64,000 nucleotides of DNA from Pogonophryne albipinna. Its lineage: Eukaryota; Chordata; Actinopteri; Perciformes; Artedidraconidae. This document shows positions 1-13,301 of the stretch, piece after piece (position 1 is the stretch's first letter; each line of letters starts with the position of its first letter). The notes beneath the pieces were generated by a model. The model searched no databases and was not told the origin of the DNA. It worked only from the letters and a program-made list of their open reading frames with translations. The position numbers and the translations under genes are program-made. The stretch covers positions 23,966,412 to 24,030,411 of the forward strand of contig CM053246.1 of NCBI GenBank assembly GCA_028583405.1, written 5' to 3'.

Positions 1-3000
1 ATTGAAGGTACTGCTATAATATGCAAATTGCTCTAAAAAAAAAAAAGGAAAATGTACTTCTAATTTGTTTGCATCAAACTGAGAAATATTTATTTAATGC
101 TTCTCAAACACGTGATGAATAGAACTGAGTAAAATGTATGGGAAAACAAATACATAGTCAAATACTTAAATAGTGGTAGTAGTTTTTTTTAATATGTTAT
201 CAGAATCCATCTTGTTTTCTAATTAACTAATATTGGTACATTACCTTTATATAAACTATGAGGTTATCCCTCTTTACATAGTTTTAGCATAAACTATTTA
301 TGTGAGCATTGAACATGACAGTAGTCAAAGAGTGACTGCATGTGCAGGCCAGGGAGCCAAACAGTAGCCATTCATGATCCTTTCTGCATAAAAGAGGGAG
401 AAAAGCATAAAAACAAGAAGTCGGTCAGTGGTGCTGGTCTTGATTATGAGTCCTTCTCTCACATTCCTGGCAGTATTACCTCCCAGGGAAATAACACAGG
501 CTCCATTGAGCCCGGCTGCACCAACAACAAGATCATTGAGGAAGTGTCGCGGAGGCTCGTCACGCACTTTCCACTGACCTCTTCCAGCGATCCGAGGCAA
601 CACAGCGAGCCAAATTCTCATTAGCCCCAGCTATGCCATAAATTAAGTGGGCATATAGCAAAAATAATCCGTTGATCTACTTCTCAGCAGTGAAATCTGT
701 GGGTATCTATCAAGCAACAGTATTCTTAAGCGAGGCTAAAAGTGATTTTTAGCAACTGATGTTACAGCATGTGAGGAATAAATATAAAAAGTCTGGATTC
801 AATTGTTTGTTCACTAGGAAATGGGTGAAGGAAATGAAAGATGCTGATGTCTGGAACAAGCCAGCGGCATAAATGTTAAATGTGTTAGGGGCCTTTCCAC
901 CCTAATTGGAAAATACAATTGTAAAATACAAAAATAAAACATACTGGATATTGGCAAGAAATAACAGCAATGTGTGACACTGGTAAAGAAAAAAAAGCAA
1001 CATCTAAAAAAATATTGAGTGTTAATGCCACACATGTAAAAAAAAAACATTCCTATGTGGGTGGACAAAACCATTCATATAAATATGTTTTAAAAATGCT
1101 ACTTAAACAGGACGGACATGACGGCCCACGGAGTAAATAAGTGAAACATTTGAACTCTATGAAAGGACCTCCTCTACTGTAACTGCAGGTAAAGTCATCA
1201 GAGGCATGAATTGGAAAATAATCTGCTGATGCAGCTGAAATGTCTGCTGGCAGTTGTGTCCGCCTCCTCACTGGTGGATATTGACCTCGCCATGTTACAG
1301 CTTCATGTGGATACTGTAGTATTATGATAGCAAACATAAATCTCCTGTGATGACAGCGCTGGTGGAGAAACCCAAGCCATTCAAAGAAGGCAAAAAGGCG
1401 GTCGTTACTAAAAGGGAAACAATGTCTCCTAATATCCGTTTGTCTTGTGTGTGACTGTTCTGGTTTAATGCTTATATTTTTATGTTCCTTGCACTTCCAA
1501 AAACAATTCCCTGACACAATCTTGACCGTTTTAACCGACAAAACCAGAGCTTGATAACAATGCAGTTCAGTGCATGGCTGTTGCACTGGATTGCATTAGT
1601 ATTGTACAGCTGCCACTGTACATTTACAGTATTTCCTTTATTTCTAAATATGTCTGTTTAGCTTCCTATTAGTAAGTACTTCCTATAAGTACATTTTATC
1701 AGAAAATCGTGTAATGATTGTATAGAGGAAGCACATATTTCTTAAAAATAACTACTAAAACCTGTTTTGAAGTTACCTTAATTACTAATTGTAACAATGT
1801 CTACATTCTGTGCTGTTTTCTGTGAGGTGCAGAAACAACCTCAACAAGTCAAATTCCTCATGTGAGCAAACTGACTTTGCCATAACATGTGAGATTGAGG
1901 AGACAAGCTGCATGTCCCTGCTCGCAGAGTTCGATGCACTGCCATTGTAACTGTAGACTGACGGTATGATGATAGTTCCACTAGTGCAGGGGGAGGTGGG
2001 GGTGGAGTGAAGGGGGGGTTGAGTTTTCATTGAATGGCATGAGCGTCCCAAACTGGATTAACGTGTTGGTTTATATGGTGACTGTGCAGTCACGTCCCTG
2101 CATTGTGATCTTTAACAATCAAGGCTATTGTCTGCAGAGAGGCGATGGATGAGTGGAAATCTTAGATAAAGGCCTCTGTGCATTGTACATGGAGACATCC
2201 AGAACAGAAACGGGCCCTTCTGTGCTAAATGTGGATTACAGTTTCATGGGCCTGCGCTATGTCTAATAAAAACTCACAAGGGTGTGATGTGTATCATTTG
2301 GCATGTATCTGATTTAATAATCTTTTGATTGCTTGGGCAGTATGCCAGTGCTAGCGGACGCAAATGTGAAATGCAAATGCTTCAGGTTTGATGGACATGT
2401 TAGCATGTTGCAGCTGTGTGCTGGTATCCAGGCAGACAAGTACCAGGATAGATCGCGTTCAGCCAGATCGCGTTCAGCCGCTGACTGAAAACACAAAGCC
2501 TACAACTGCATGAGCAGCTCAGTTCAGGAACTGCAGGGTATCCCAAAAGCTCCGAACCTACTTTCGTCTGCTCTGTGCCTGCGTCACCGTCAGCCCTGCT
2601 GGGATTCCCCCATGGCTCCGGCCCCGGCAGTGAAGTAACCTGTGAGTTTTTTTCCTTGCATTTTTTGGCAGGAACACAGGGTTAAAGCTCCACGTGCCGC
2701 TCAGGCCCTTCAGAAATGTAGCTTTTGGCACAGGAACAGCTGAAAGCCTGTCAAGCCGCGCTGCTTCCCACTTTTTTAATAGCTGGGAAACTTGTGGTGT
2801 GCAGACAGCACATGCATTGACTGTGATACAAATCAGGCAGATATTAGCAGTTGAGTTATTACAACATTAAAGTGACACAATGCAGGCCTTTAGGCAAAGC
2901 CCTCATGACATGACATATATAGCACTCTTTAAAACCCTGCAGGATTATAGTTTGAGAACAGGACAACAAACAGGCGTCAGACCTGTTTGTCTTGTCTGTG

Positions 3001-3735
3001 CATGTCTGTCATTAATTCACAGCCACTAACCAGTTTAGTGGCCAACTGCCAGCGACGGCCACCCATTCATCCATGATGCTCGGAGGCTAACTGAGCAGGC
3101 TATTTGTACATTACAATCACTGATTACAAATACCCCCAGGCTGAGATCAGGCGTGTGAGCTGACAGGAAGCTGTCTGGATTAAGGATGCAGGATATATAG
3201 GGGTCTATAAAGTATTGGACAATAATGGAACATTTACATTGTTATGTATTATTCTGCTAATATAACTATAAACGATACATTTAGATACCTTCAAGCTAAA
3301 TATCCTTACACAAGTGCCTTTCAGTTCTGTGAAAGCCTTTTTGTTTTGTATTGAGCATTTAATACATTGACATGACAGATTTGAAACAAAATGCTCTACT
3401 TAAGTATGTTTGTCAAATGTGTAGATTTACAACAACAAATAGGTATATTTGAAGGTATATAGGAAGGAGGTAATTGTTGATTAACTGTTAACAGGGATGA
3501 CTGCTTTGCATCTTGATGTGTACATTAAACAAACACGGAGAGGTGTGAATATACAAACATCATCATCAAACAAAAATGCTGAAGGCGCCTATGCCTAATA
3601 AACCTGTCAACACAGATTACAACAAACACTTGATCCGAGAAGATGTTGCAGAGACCAGTTTACATGTCAAGAGGAACACTCCCAGAAACCAAGAGCACAC
3701 AACGTCAAAACAACAAGAGGAAAAACACAGATTCC
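1..3735. other. Gene-free stretch at left edge
   Basis: I see no supportable gene here. Short open frames exist on both strands (the longest is 177 codons on the minus strand at 1,053-1,586), but none shows a recognisable domain, family resemblance or flanking splice pattern. The sequence is AT-rich with scattered homopolymers. A GC-rich patch near 2,540-2,640 is followed by a GTGAGT that could be a splice donor, but nothing else supports an exon there. Confidence 0.5.
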
Positions 3736-3738
3736 TTA

Positions 3739-3795
3739 ATCATTACATTACATTTCATTTGGCTGACGCTTTTATCCAAAGGGACTCACAATAAG
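3739..3795. repeat. Dispersed teleost repeat fragment
   Basis: This short block contains the string TTGGCTGACGCTTTTATCC, followed by a run ending in ACTCACAATAAGT. I recognise this core as a sequence scattered widely through teleost genomes, but I cannot assign it to a named family with confidence. It lies in gene-free DNA and its borders are approximate. A repeat-library search would settle the family. Confidence 0.4.
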
Positions 3796-4287
3796 TTAAA
3801 AAAACCATAAAGATTCAAACTGCGAACAAGAAGGAAAGTGCAGATATATTCACTTCAAGCAAGTCATACCATTGTATGCGCTGGTGAAATAGTTACAAGG
3901 CCTAAATTAACTTTTTCAAGGGCTTTCTTTTTTTTCTTATTCATCAACTATTCAGAAAAAAGCAACAAATATATTTAATCAACAATGTTGTTAACAACTC
4001 TGAAAAGCAGCACATTCTCACAGGCTGGAGCCTGCGAGTGTGGGCATTTGTTCTTGATAAATGATTGATGATAATCAATTATTAAAGTTGTTTTCGATTA
4101 TTTTTCTGATGACCAACCATTCCAGCACTGCATCAAGTTGCTCTACATTTAATCTCTTTTCAATAAATGAAGGGGAGGTTAAATCCTATACACTGTAACC
4201 GGCTTACAACACGAAAACCTGCTTTTTAGCATTGAAAGAAACAACAACCAAATAATCATGAAAATCCTCAAAGTATGTGAAACCACA

Positions 4288-5097
4288 CAGGCCCGGTTCC
4301 AGAACAAAATGACTCAGGGTGCATCTGAGATCAGAGAGGGTGCAGTGGTGAAGTGCTATTTTTATAAGTGGGGAGTGGACATAACACCCTCTAGGGGGGT
4401 CCTCACCTCCTCTAGGGGGGTCCGGGGGCATGCTCGTCCAGGAAGATTTATTTTTAAATATTGAAGTTAAAGCATCAATCTGGTGCACTTTGAGAGCAAA
4501 ATGAAGAGATCTATGGATACATCTCAACACCCATATGAAACAGAACTGTAAACAGATTTACTTTTTCTTTATGGATATTTTACAAATCACTCCCCTTTTA
4601 AGACCGAAATGTCTACATGCATAGCAGAAGATGGCATCTTTTTTACATGAATATTCCAGCCAATCTCTGTTTTGAAACCATGAGCTGCAAAATGAGTGCC
4701 TGTCCCCGTAATGTCCCCATGATCTGAACTGTTATTACCTGCAGTAGATGCAGTGTTACTGCTGGCGATAAGGGCTGGTTGTTTTAACCATGTTCTGATG
4801 TCCATCATTGACTGCTGTGTAAGCACCTTGCAGATGACGAACGCGCAGCGGCACAGGTCACGCACACCTGACATAATAACGTTACTTACCGTTTAAATTG
4901 ACCAAATAAATGCAGCAGACAATGTTATTTAACCACAATTACAATTTATTTTATTTCAACTATTTTCTTCTTCTTATTATTCTTATTATTGTTATTATAT
5001 ATGTCATATTTTTCACTTTTCATTTTTCAAATGAGGGTGCATAACGACTCAACTGAGTGTGCAATGCACCCTTATGCACCCCCGTAGAACCGGGCTT
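4288..5097. mobile_element. hAT-like nonautonomous DNA element, 810 bp
   Basis: The left end begins CAGGCCCGGTTCC, and the right end read in reverse begins AAGCCCGGTTCTA, so the termini form a short imperfect inverted repeat. Flanking 8-mers AAACCACA (4,280-4,287) and GAACCACA (5,098-5,105) differ at one base and look like a hAT-type target-site duplication. GGGTGCA motifs recur near both ends. A 16-bp unit, CCTCTAGGGGGGTCC with neighbours, is tandemly duplicated at about 4,388-4,424. No transposase frame is visible, so this is a nonautonomous copy or an internally deleted relic. Confidence 0.55.
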
Positions 5098-5554
5098 GAA
5101 CCACAATGAAGAGCAACAACAAGCCGTCTTTATGTAAACCTGGTTTCTACACAGAGTTGTATACGTTGAGGGACCAAATGCTTTATGGCACAGCATAGGG
5201 AGGCCTTTTAAGACCTGAACTTGATCACCTGCCATACATTTCTAATCCACAATAAGGCCAATCACTGCATAAACACCCCTCTCCATCCACTGGCTGCAGC
5301 AGTATTTCTCTGCATTGAAACACAGAGCTGGGGCAGCACTCCTGTGTGGGCCACAGCATACCATATGCCAGATTGGACCAAACAGATTAGTGTGACAACT
5401 TCTGGGCGAGCCTCTACGGTGATTGGAGCATGGTTGGGTGCAGGGTGCGAAAAGGCCTGGAAATATATCAGTGCTTTCAGTGCCTAATAATCATATTGGG
5501 ATACCGCAGTTGCAAAAATTGAACACCTCACATTTTATCTTTGTTTTTTTTTTA

Positions 5555-5660
5555 TGTTACATGTGTAACTAATGTCCTGCAGGTCACCCTTGAAAAAGAG
5601 ATCTTTTGATCTCAAGGGGCTTTCACCTGGTTAAATAAAGGCTACAAACAAACAAACAAC
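5555..5660 (+). repeat. 3' tail of a non-LTR retrotransposon (LINE)
   Basis: The block reads as a conserved tail: CCCTTGAAAAAGAGATC, then CTCAAGGGG, then CACCTGGTTAAATAAAGG, ending in short AAAC tandem repeats. The same module recurs at about 13,735-13,865. A shared 3' module ending in a simple repeat is typical of 5'-truncated non-LTR retrotransposons. I do not assign the clade, and no reverse-transcriptase frame is present. Confidence 0.5.
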
Positions 5661-5973
5661 CACAATTTTAAGCCGTCGCATGGAGGACATTTGCCATAGG
5701 AAGGTGACCTGCCTTCTGACATAAATGTTTCGAGTCAAACGTTGTGGGTAGCGACATAAGAAACAAGGTGCCGTAAAACCTGACTAATATTGGACAAAAA
5801 CACTGGTGATAAAATCATTGTTTCTCCATAGATATCTAAAAGTAAACGTCCCCTTCATCCTGCTCTTGTTCAAATTTCTGGATTCAAAATCCTCTACCAA
5901 TTACTTTGTGACATCACAGAAAAATGGTCAGACCCAAGGATATTTCATAACCTTGTTCCCGTCAGAATGACAC

Positions 5974-6003
5974 ATATATATGTATATATATATATATATA
6001 TAT
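5974..6003. repeat. TA microsatellite
   Basis: An alternating TA run interrupted by one TGTA unit. It lies in gene-free DNA and has no apparent association with a gene or element. Confidence 0.85.
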
Positions 6004-7907
6004 TGTACATCTGAAATAAAGCAGCTATAGGTTGTTTAATACTATCTTCAAGTTCTCATCTTGACAGCCTCTGAAAATGCATTAGATCAGAACAATTAAA
6101 CTCGGCACTTTCTATAACTGCTCTCAGTACACATATATGTTTAAGGTCATTCAGACTAAGTACTATACAAGGCTTTTAAGCTATACTAGCTTCCTGTGAC
6201 TGTGTTCCCCCACCCCCACTACTTGGGGAAAAAACTATAGTCTAAAAACAACCACAAAAAAGTCACTTGTAGTTGTGGATGTGGAGCTCTTCAGGGTGGA
6301 CTAACCAATCAGACTCTCCTGAAAAATACAGTCAGGAGGGCTACCGAGTTCTTTTTTTAATCCATTTGAAATGACAAGTGACAAGTTTGGTGCCCCCTTC
6401 TCATATCCACTGACGTCATACAGAAGGATAAAGAGGATTTTCCCACCACCCTGCTGTTGTACTGAAGGCAGTTCATTGTGTCCATATCACTCCCCTGACA
6501 TGTTGGACTTGTCTTGATCTCTGCCACTAACAGATAGTGACAGACTCTTTTATCCACAAACACCACCTTTGTTACGCACTTCCACTTTCCACTTGAGAGA
6601 GACTAGAGCAGCCTAAATACTTTTAAGAAATGGTATCAGTTGGATATTAGAATGAGGCAGATCTGCGCCTGTGTTATACCTTGACAGGTAGTTTTACATC
6701 CTTAAATTACATATAGGCTGATTATGCGTGTTAAGCTCTCAAACAGGGCTGACATTTGCAGGATTACCAAAAAACGACTGGCCAGATTTTCATGAAACTT
6801 TGAAGCTTTGGCCACTGAAGAACCCATTACATGTTGATACACAAACTATGTTGAGAGGCATTTAAGTGAAAGCATCACTTTAATTAATTGAAATGAAGTG
6901 TTATCGCCTACATATAACTCAGAACATGTTTTGAATCTACAATCTCAAACTAGTGGGCTACTACAGCTGTCCAAAGCACAGTGGTAAAAAGTAATCCTAC
7001 ACTCTTCCTTCAGAAATGTTGTCGAAGTAATTGTAGTTACCTTTTACCACTCTGTTTTTTGAATAATTAGTGCTTCAAATCCATTCATAAAGCTACATGT
7101 GACTCTGAATCACCCCCCTGAATCGGTTTTGACCCCCTACATGACATTTCATCACACCAAACGTTCTGTATAAACCAACGAGTTGATGCCGTCACATTCA
7201 CTGACTGTTAATCAACTCAAATTCCAATAAGATGTAGGCCTCTGACGTCAGACGATTTTTAATGGCGTGGTCGCTAAACAATGAGTTACAAATTGTACAG
7301 GACGTGACGACGCCGAGTATTTTAATCATTTCGAAACAATTGAATTCGACAATTTTGTCCACACATTTTTAACAGCAAACACGAGTGGGTTAGTTTAAAT
7401 CCGTTATTTTGCTAACACCGGACTATATTGTCAATAATCAGCTTGTTATATGAAGTAGTGCTGCGAGCAGAGTTATGGTTTTACATTTCTAAGAGTATTT
7501 TGGTGAGAACGTTAGTACACTTTATAACTGACAGTTACGGTAATATGACCACTGGTTGTTTAATTATAATACATCATTGTATTTTTACTATATTTATTAG
7601 TTTAAAATGCAATTGTAACCACCCAAAAAAGGTGCATTATAATCAAAGACCCGTTAGATATTACTACAAGGCATAGTGCAGTTAAAGTGAGTGTGGTTTT
7701 AGATTACGTAGGTTGGGTGACATATGGCAGGTGAGCCCCTCCGCTACCTTCACAATGCACTATCGATCAGGCGATTTGATAACGTCGCATCGATTAAAAA
7801 GAAAAAGAAACCTGTGTCCTGTAAGTGACAAGTAAAAAAAACGGAAGCAACAAAAACGAAAAACCGTATAAATAAGATAAACAGAGAAAAAAAGGAAATA
7901 AACTTAC

Positions 7908-8036
7908 CACATCGGCTTCCGTTCGGTTTTTACACTCTTTGGAACCGGAAGAAACATTCCTGTTTTCCCCGTCTCTGAATCCAGCCTCGATTACACACAG
8001 AGAGGAAAACACCAGAAGGAGGAAGAGGAGAGGAGG
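7908..8036 (-). other. Possible orphan first exon with leader-like hydrophobic run
   Basis: On the minus strand an open segment encodes a leucine-rich hydrophobic run (LLFLLLVFSSLCV), then a polar stretch with a possible N-glycosylation site, and ends at a consensus donor (exon GATGTG, intron GTAAGT at 7,907-7,902). The composition resembles a secretory leader. However, no in-frame ATG lies between the upstream stop codon and the hydrophobic run, and I found no partner exon downstream. It may be a chance frame in a GC-richer promoter-like patch. Confidence 0.2.
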
Positions 8037-11000
8037 TTCGTGTGTTTATCGGCTGGAAATAAAGTGGTTTCATGTGACTGCATGATATCCACGCATTCGT
8101 CTTTTGCGTGTAATTGTGTTTTCAGAGTTTGAGTGTCGGGTTGAGGCAGCAGACAGCCGGAGAGAGAGAGGCGTGGAGAGATGCTCCGGCCTGCACGCTC
8201 ACGTCATTGGTTGACAAACAGTAATCAGATGCAAATTCCTAACCTCTGAATCAGCACCCCCACCCACAGGAGCAGGGGGTGTCTGTAAATGCACGGTTGT
8301 GAATTATATAAAGTGGGCTGGGAGTGGGCACTTACTCACACACACCCTTTTTCATATGCTCCTAATACACACAAGTGTTCTTGTCGATTATTGTAGTATA
8401 CCGTTTTTATTCTTTATATAGGTCCATTATTTTATTTCAAATTCTGTTTTATCTTGCTTTATTTTATGTCACTATTTTATTTATTTGTATGTCTCAAGTT
8501 TTCTATGTTGCAATGTTGGATGGGCCTGGGTCCGAAGTTTATCTGAAACGTTATAGATGATGATTTTCCAATTCAATATAGTCATCAAGTATAATTTATA
8601 TTCATATTTTTCAATTAATATGTTATGGCATATGTCATTAAGCTTGTGGTAACTTGTCTGTTGTGTTTACATTTTCTATCGGTGTAGACTTTTAGGGACG
8701 GTCCCTTAGTGGAGAGCCCCTGTTCAGCAGTAAGGCTGAAGGGAGAAATACTACTCTTGTTTGGTGTGGAAACTGCATAAAATAAGCTTTAAAGTGAATC
8801 AGAATTCATCTTATTTAATTAAACCAGCCTTTTATAAAACTGACTTGTCGTTTTTTTTTTCATCCAAGCAAATTGTACAGCTAAAGTGTAATTTAATGAC
8901 ATAAAGCTTTACAACATTAATTTTGTAAAAATGAGGGTGGATCTTTTTTCTTTCAGAACACATGGGGAGCACTACTAACTGAATGAATGATACATGTTTT
9001 TTTTAACACTAAACAAGAGATAGTAAGATATCACCAGACTGATAGAAACTACTAATGCTGAGTTGCAGACTTGATCTTTGGCTTATCTTGGTTTGGATGT
9101 TGTTGTTTTTTATCGAAGTGAACATTAAAACCAACATTAAATGCTGAAAATAAACTACATTCAAGATATGTCTAGCCATGGTTCAATAAACTCTCGGCTT
9201 GAAATTGTATTTTCTGTCTTCGTCACACAATTGTTGACAGCTCCCAAAAGTCACCAGTCATATAATCTCTTTCCAAATCAGATTTTACAGTGGGATTGCT
9301 GACTGCAGTGACTGGTTGCAGCTGCTTACTAAAATAAAGAGCTTGAGATATTTAAAACAGAAAAATGATCCTCCCCCTGCCTTCTCAGATGTAATGGTAT
9401 CCAGGAGAAAAGCGTGTGTGACACAGTGAGAAATTAAAATTAAACGGGCCAACTTTGTTAATGACAACTGTAACCACTTCACACTTCAAATTAAACATCA
9501 ACATAATGAAACACTCACTGATACATTTCAGCCTGGGTGTTGTCAACACAGGAAATTAATAGTTTTATACTCCCTATGATGTCGAGCAACAAAATGAAAA
9601 CGTTTATGAGCGAACACAACAAAGTGCAAAACATAAATCGGTTTTCAGAAATAACAAGCTTTCAACACTTTGAAACAAATTTTAATCACTCAAGGGTTAA
9701 TATTAAAAGCATTTTGTTCTACCTAATGTTCATATCTTCAAGTCAAATAAGAGTTCAAAGTACATTACATAACAGAAAACTCACACATACATATTTTGGG
9801 CAGTGTTTTTCAGCCTGAAAGTGTTTTGTTTCTTCTAATACATGCGTTCATGATAAAGTGATTCATTTATTTGATGTTGATCATTTTAATGTTTCAGTTT
9901 ATGTTCTTGCATATGGAGAAACATTCATCAGATAATTGAATTTGAACTTAAATATTTAAGGGGAATAGACAAAACGAGAACATCACAAGACTTTACTAAT
10001 AAATGTTTAAGCGATGCTTCAAAGTTAGGTTCAATATTAATGAGTCGTATCTGTCAGCCCTATACGTTGTATTCATTGAATCGATGTTTGTTATATCATT
10101 ACCTCTGCTTGTTTGTTTTCATTTAATAACAGGATGTATGAAATTATGCAGTTTACTGCCAAAAAAGGTTTTAGCTTTCATTGAGCTCTGTGGGTATCCA
10201 GCCTTCATTAGTAGATGATGAAGTTCACATTTAAGGTACTTGTAAGTATTTTAATCATATAACTAAAATGAATGCATTGTTTTTTTTATAAAACCAAACA
10301 ATTGATCGATTTATGGAGTAAATGATCAGCAGAAAAATCCTTATTAATAAAAAATAACCATTAGATAATCATTGATTAGGTCCACTTCAACCAACTACAA
10401 CTGTCAAATATTTGTTCTGCATTCATTATACTTCAGTTCGGTTTCCTGATAACAGTTTGTTATTAGTACTTTAAGCAAAGGGTTTGAATACTTCATCTAG
10501 GAGTGGCTGTATTTGTTTGTACAACTACGCCCTCTAGTGCCAAGTCAGAGCAAACCCAGAGGATTCCTGGGTACCACACCAGACACCACCACTAAAAGGT
10601 TTACACTGTCATGTTGAACTTTACACAATTATAATTCGAGATTGTTTTAAACATTCACTCAACAATCTCCAAAACTAAATCTCATTCATCATCTTTTTTA
10701 TTATTAAAATCCTCTATTTATCCTGAATAAATGGGATTCTGGTATTTAATATCTTTGCATAATGCTTATCACTTGATTTCATATCTTACTTACAAAAATT
10801 GTAAGTTACATGTTTGGAAGCAAACATTGGAAAAGCCTTAATACAGACTTTCAAAGTGTAAATGGAAATCAAACAGAGAATCTGCAGTGTTTGACAGAGT
10901 GATTGAAAGTCACTAAGTACATTTTACTTTATGTCAATGCAATCACATTAATCTAGTAATTTAATTGAAATCAAAAAGATAAAATAACATTCTAAAATCA

Positions 11001-13301
11001 CACTTTCACTTTTGATATACTCTCAGATGTTGTTGCTTCTACTTCTGTAAATATGTAGCATTATAACTCCAGGAGTTGTATTTTTGCAGTTGAGTTTTGC
11101 TACTTTTACAACACAAGTGGAATATCTGAATACTATGATTATTCATACAATGTTAATAAGGGAAGATGGTACATACAAAAAGGGTGCACAAAGATTACAC
11201 AATCATATAAGGAGAAATATTTGAAATCCTTTTAATAGATGCAGTGATAATTATAAATAATTGCTGTAGTACACACATATCATTAAATACACAAAGATGT
11301 TTTTGACTAGTATATAAAGTGTATAAACAAGTAAATCATCTGAGTTCATATTTTACAGGCACAACTACTTCTATGATATTTAAAAAGTTGGCAGCGCCCC
11401 GCCGTGTTGGGGTGAACATGACCAAAACAAGTTCATGTTGAAGGAAGTCTACAGTACACAGAAGATGACACCATGAGAGATGAACTACGTGACATTCAGA
11501 GCCTGAGAAATGTCATTTCAACGCAAACAAACACACAAACTTTGGTTGACAACAAAATGCACCATGTCAAGTTTTTTTACACATTGTTTCCAAAATCCAG
11601 TCAAGTACAAATGTAGAAAAAAACATAGAAACTTGTATTCATAAGGCAGAAGTGCTGTTGTAAGAGTTAATGTTCATACAGAGTCAAAACTCTGCAGGCT
11701 TTTATCATCAAAACAAAGTAACATGGTTTTATTTCTACCAGTGTAACACATCTATTGGACATTCTACTTAAAACCGTAGTAACAATATTAAATGTTTATG
11801 TGAAAAAAGATATGCTTGTAATGTTATGCTTGTGAGCATTGTGCATGTAGCAAGAAAGCCTTGAATACATCGAAATGTACAGACATAAGCAGTTTATGAC
11901 TATAGTACAGTTCCTTTGCTTGTCTTTGATTATTGACTGATATAACACTCACACCTCGTCTACACCAGTGTGCATTGAAAGCAGCACATGAGCAACCTGT
12001 TCAGCCACAGTGCTGCCATACTATATATACACAATCATGTACTTTAGTGTGTATCGGGGAAAGAATGTTCCTGATGCCGAGTAGTCGAGGTGATAACACT
12101 TGACAAAGCCAGCAGAGAAAGACAAAATGAAAGAAATATCCAATAAATTGTACCTTAAAAGAAGAAGAATCTTAAGAATGACTTTCCCAGCAAACAATTT
12201 ACTTCTGTACCTCAGATGAAGAGCGAAGTGTCTGTGCATATAATGTAGAGATGATACATGTTCATGCCTCACACCTCACCACTTATACTAATCCTACAGG
12301 ATGACCCTACAGGCAGTGATACATTTCCTTATGCATACCTCAGTCTTAGCACCTTTGCAACATGTCTCTATGACTCCTTGCAGCCTGCACAGAGCTGCAC
12401 AGATATATTTTATACAAGTCTGTTATTCAAGTAATTATTCCATTACTTTTTAGGTTAATATTGTCATTATGTACTGTTCTGAATTTGTGCTTGGAAAGAA
12501 AGATGTTTTACTTAACAGTCGTTTCTAAATGCTATCATTTGCACTGTGAAAAGGGACGGATAGATCAACTCTTGACTAACCGTTGCTCTAATATACAACT
12601 CATAAATGAATTTGAATGCTAATCTCAAGGATTATGAACTGTTGCCATTTGTTCTTTGGAAATTGAAACAAGTGTGATTTGTTTGTATTATGTATACCTA
12701 GTTGTGAATTCCAGATCAACAATCAGGTTGTGAGGTTATAATATTCTTAAAATGAAGAATTAACAATCCATATAACATTATTATGTTAATTAATTGACTT
12801 GGAAAACATGGAAAACATTTGATCCCAAGAATGAAAACAGTAGTTCAATCGAGCCACACAGCTCCATGATGCTTTCTTTTCACACCAGGCAACAACATTT
12901 TTGGTTGAATGAGAAACTGCTTTGACAACACAGACCATTTTCTGTTTGGCAGAAATTAAAGCATTTTGTCTGAGGATAAAATCAAAAGGGTTATTCTCAA
13001 GGCAAGGAAATTGAAACTATGTCACCCTCATGTACTCAGGCTTAGCTAGGCTTTGAGCTGAATTCTATCTGCGGCATACTCACATGCCAACAGTTAGCAT
13101 GCTTACATGCTAATGTTTAGGATGTATACCCGTCTGCATTCAGGCGTTGATAAACTCTCACGTATTTATGGATACAGAAACCAGAGACCAGACAGAGGAA
13201 AAAGGAAGGAAGGAACCAGGCGGACGTTATCCAGACAAACAGATTTATCTCCACCTGTCGGAGCGCCTGGCTGCCGCAGAGCTCTGCGGAGGAAACATGG
13301 C

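Larger units (their letters stand above)
5661..13301. other. Gene-free stretch left of r3hdm4
   Basis: This stretch contains no gene I can support. It is mostly AT-rich, with a TA microsatellite at about 5,974-6,003. A locally GC- and CpG-richer patch at about 7,750-8,350 has an open minus-strand segment ending at a good splice donor, listed separately. The rightmost part presumably includes the r3hdm4 3' UTR, whose polyadenylation site I cannot place. Confidence 0.45.

Noticed and set aside
325..624. Overlapping open frames of 94-98 codons on both strands
   Set aside because: Both strands are open over the same GC-richer patch, and neither has a recognisable product or exon signals.
1053..1586. 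177-codon open frame on the minus strand
   Set aside because: No domain, no homology I recognise, and no splice context; the composition looks like chance.
2540..2650. Possible plus-strand first exon with a GTGAGT donor
   Set aside because: The only ATG frame stops after eight codons, and no partner exon was found.
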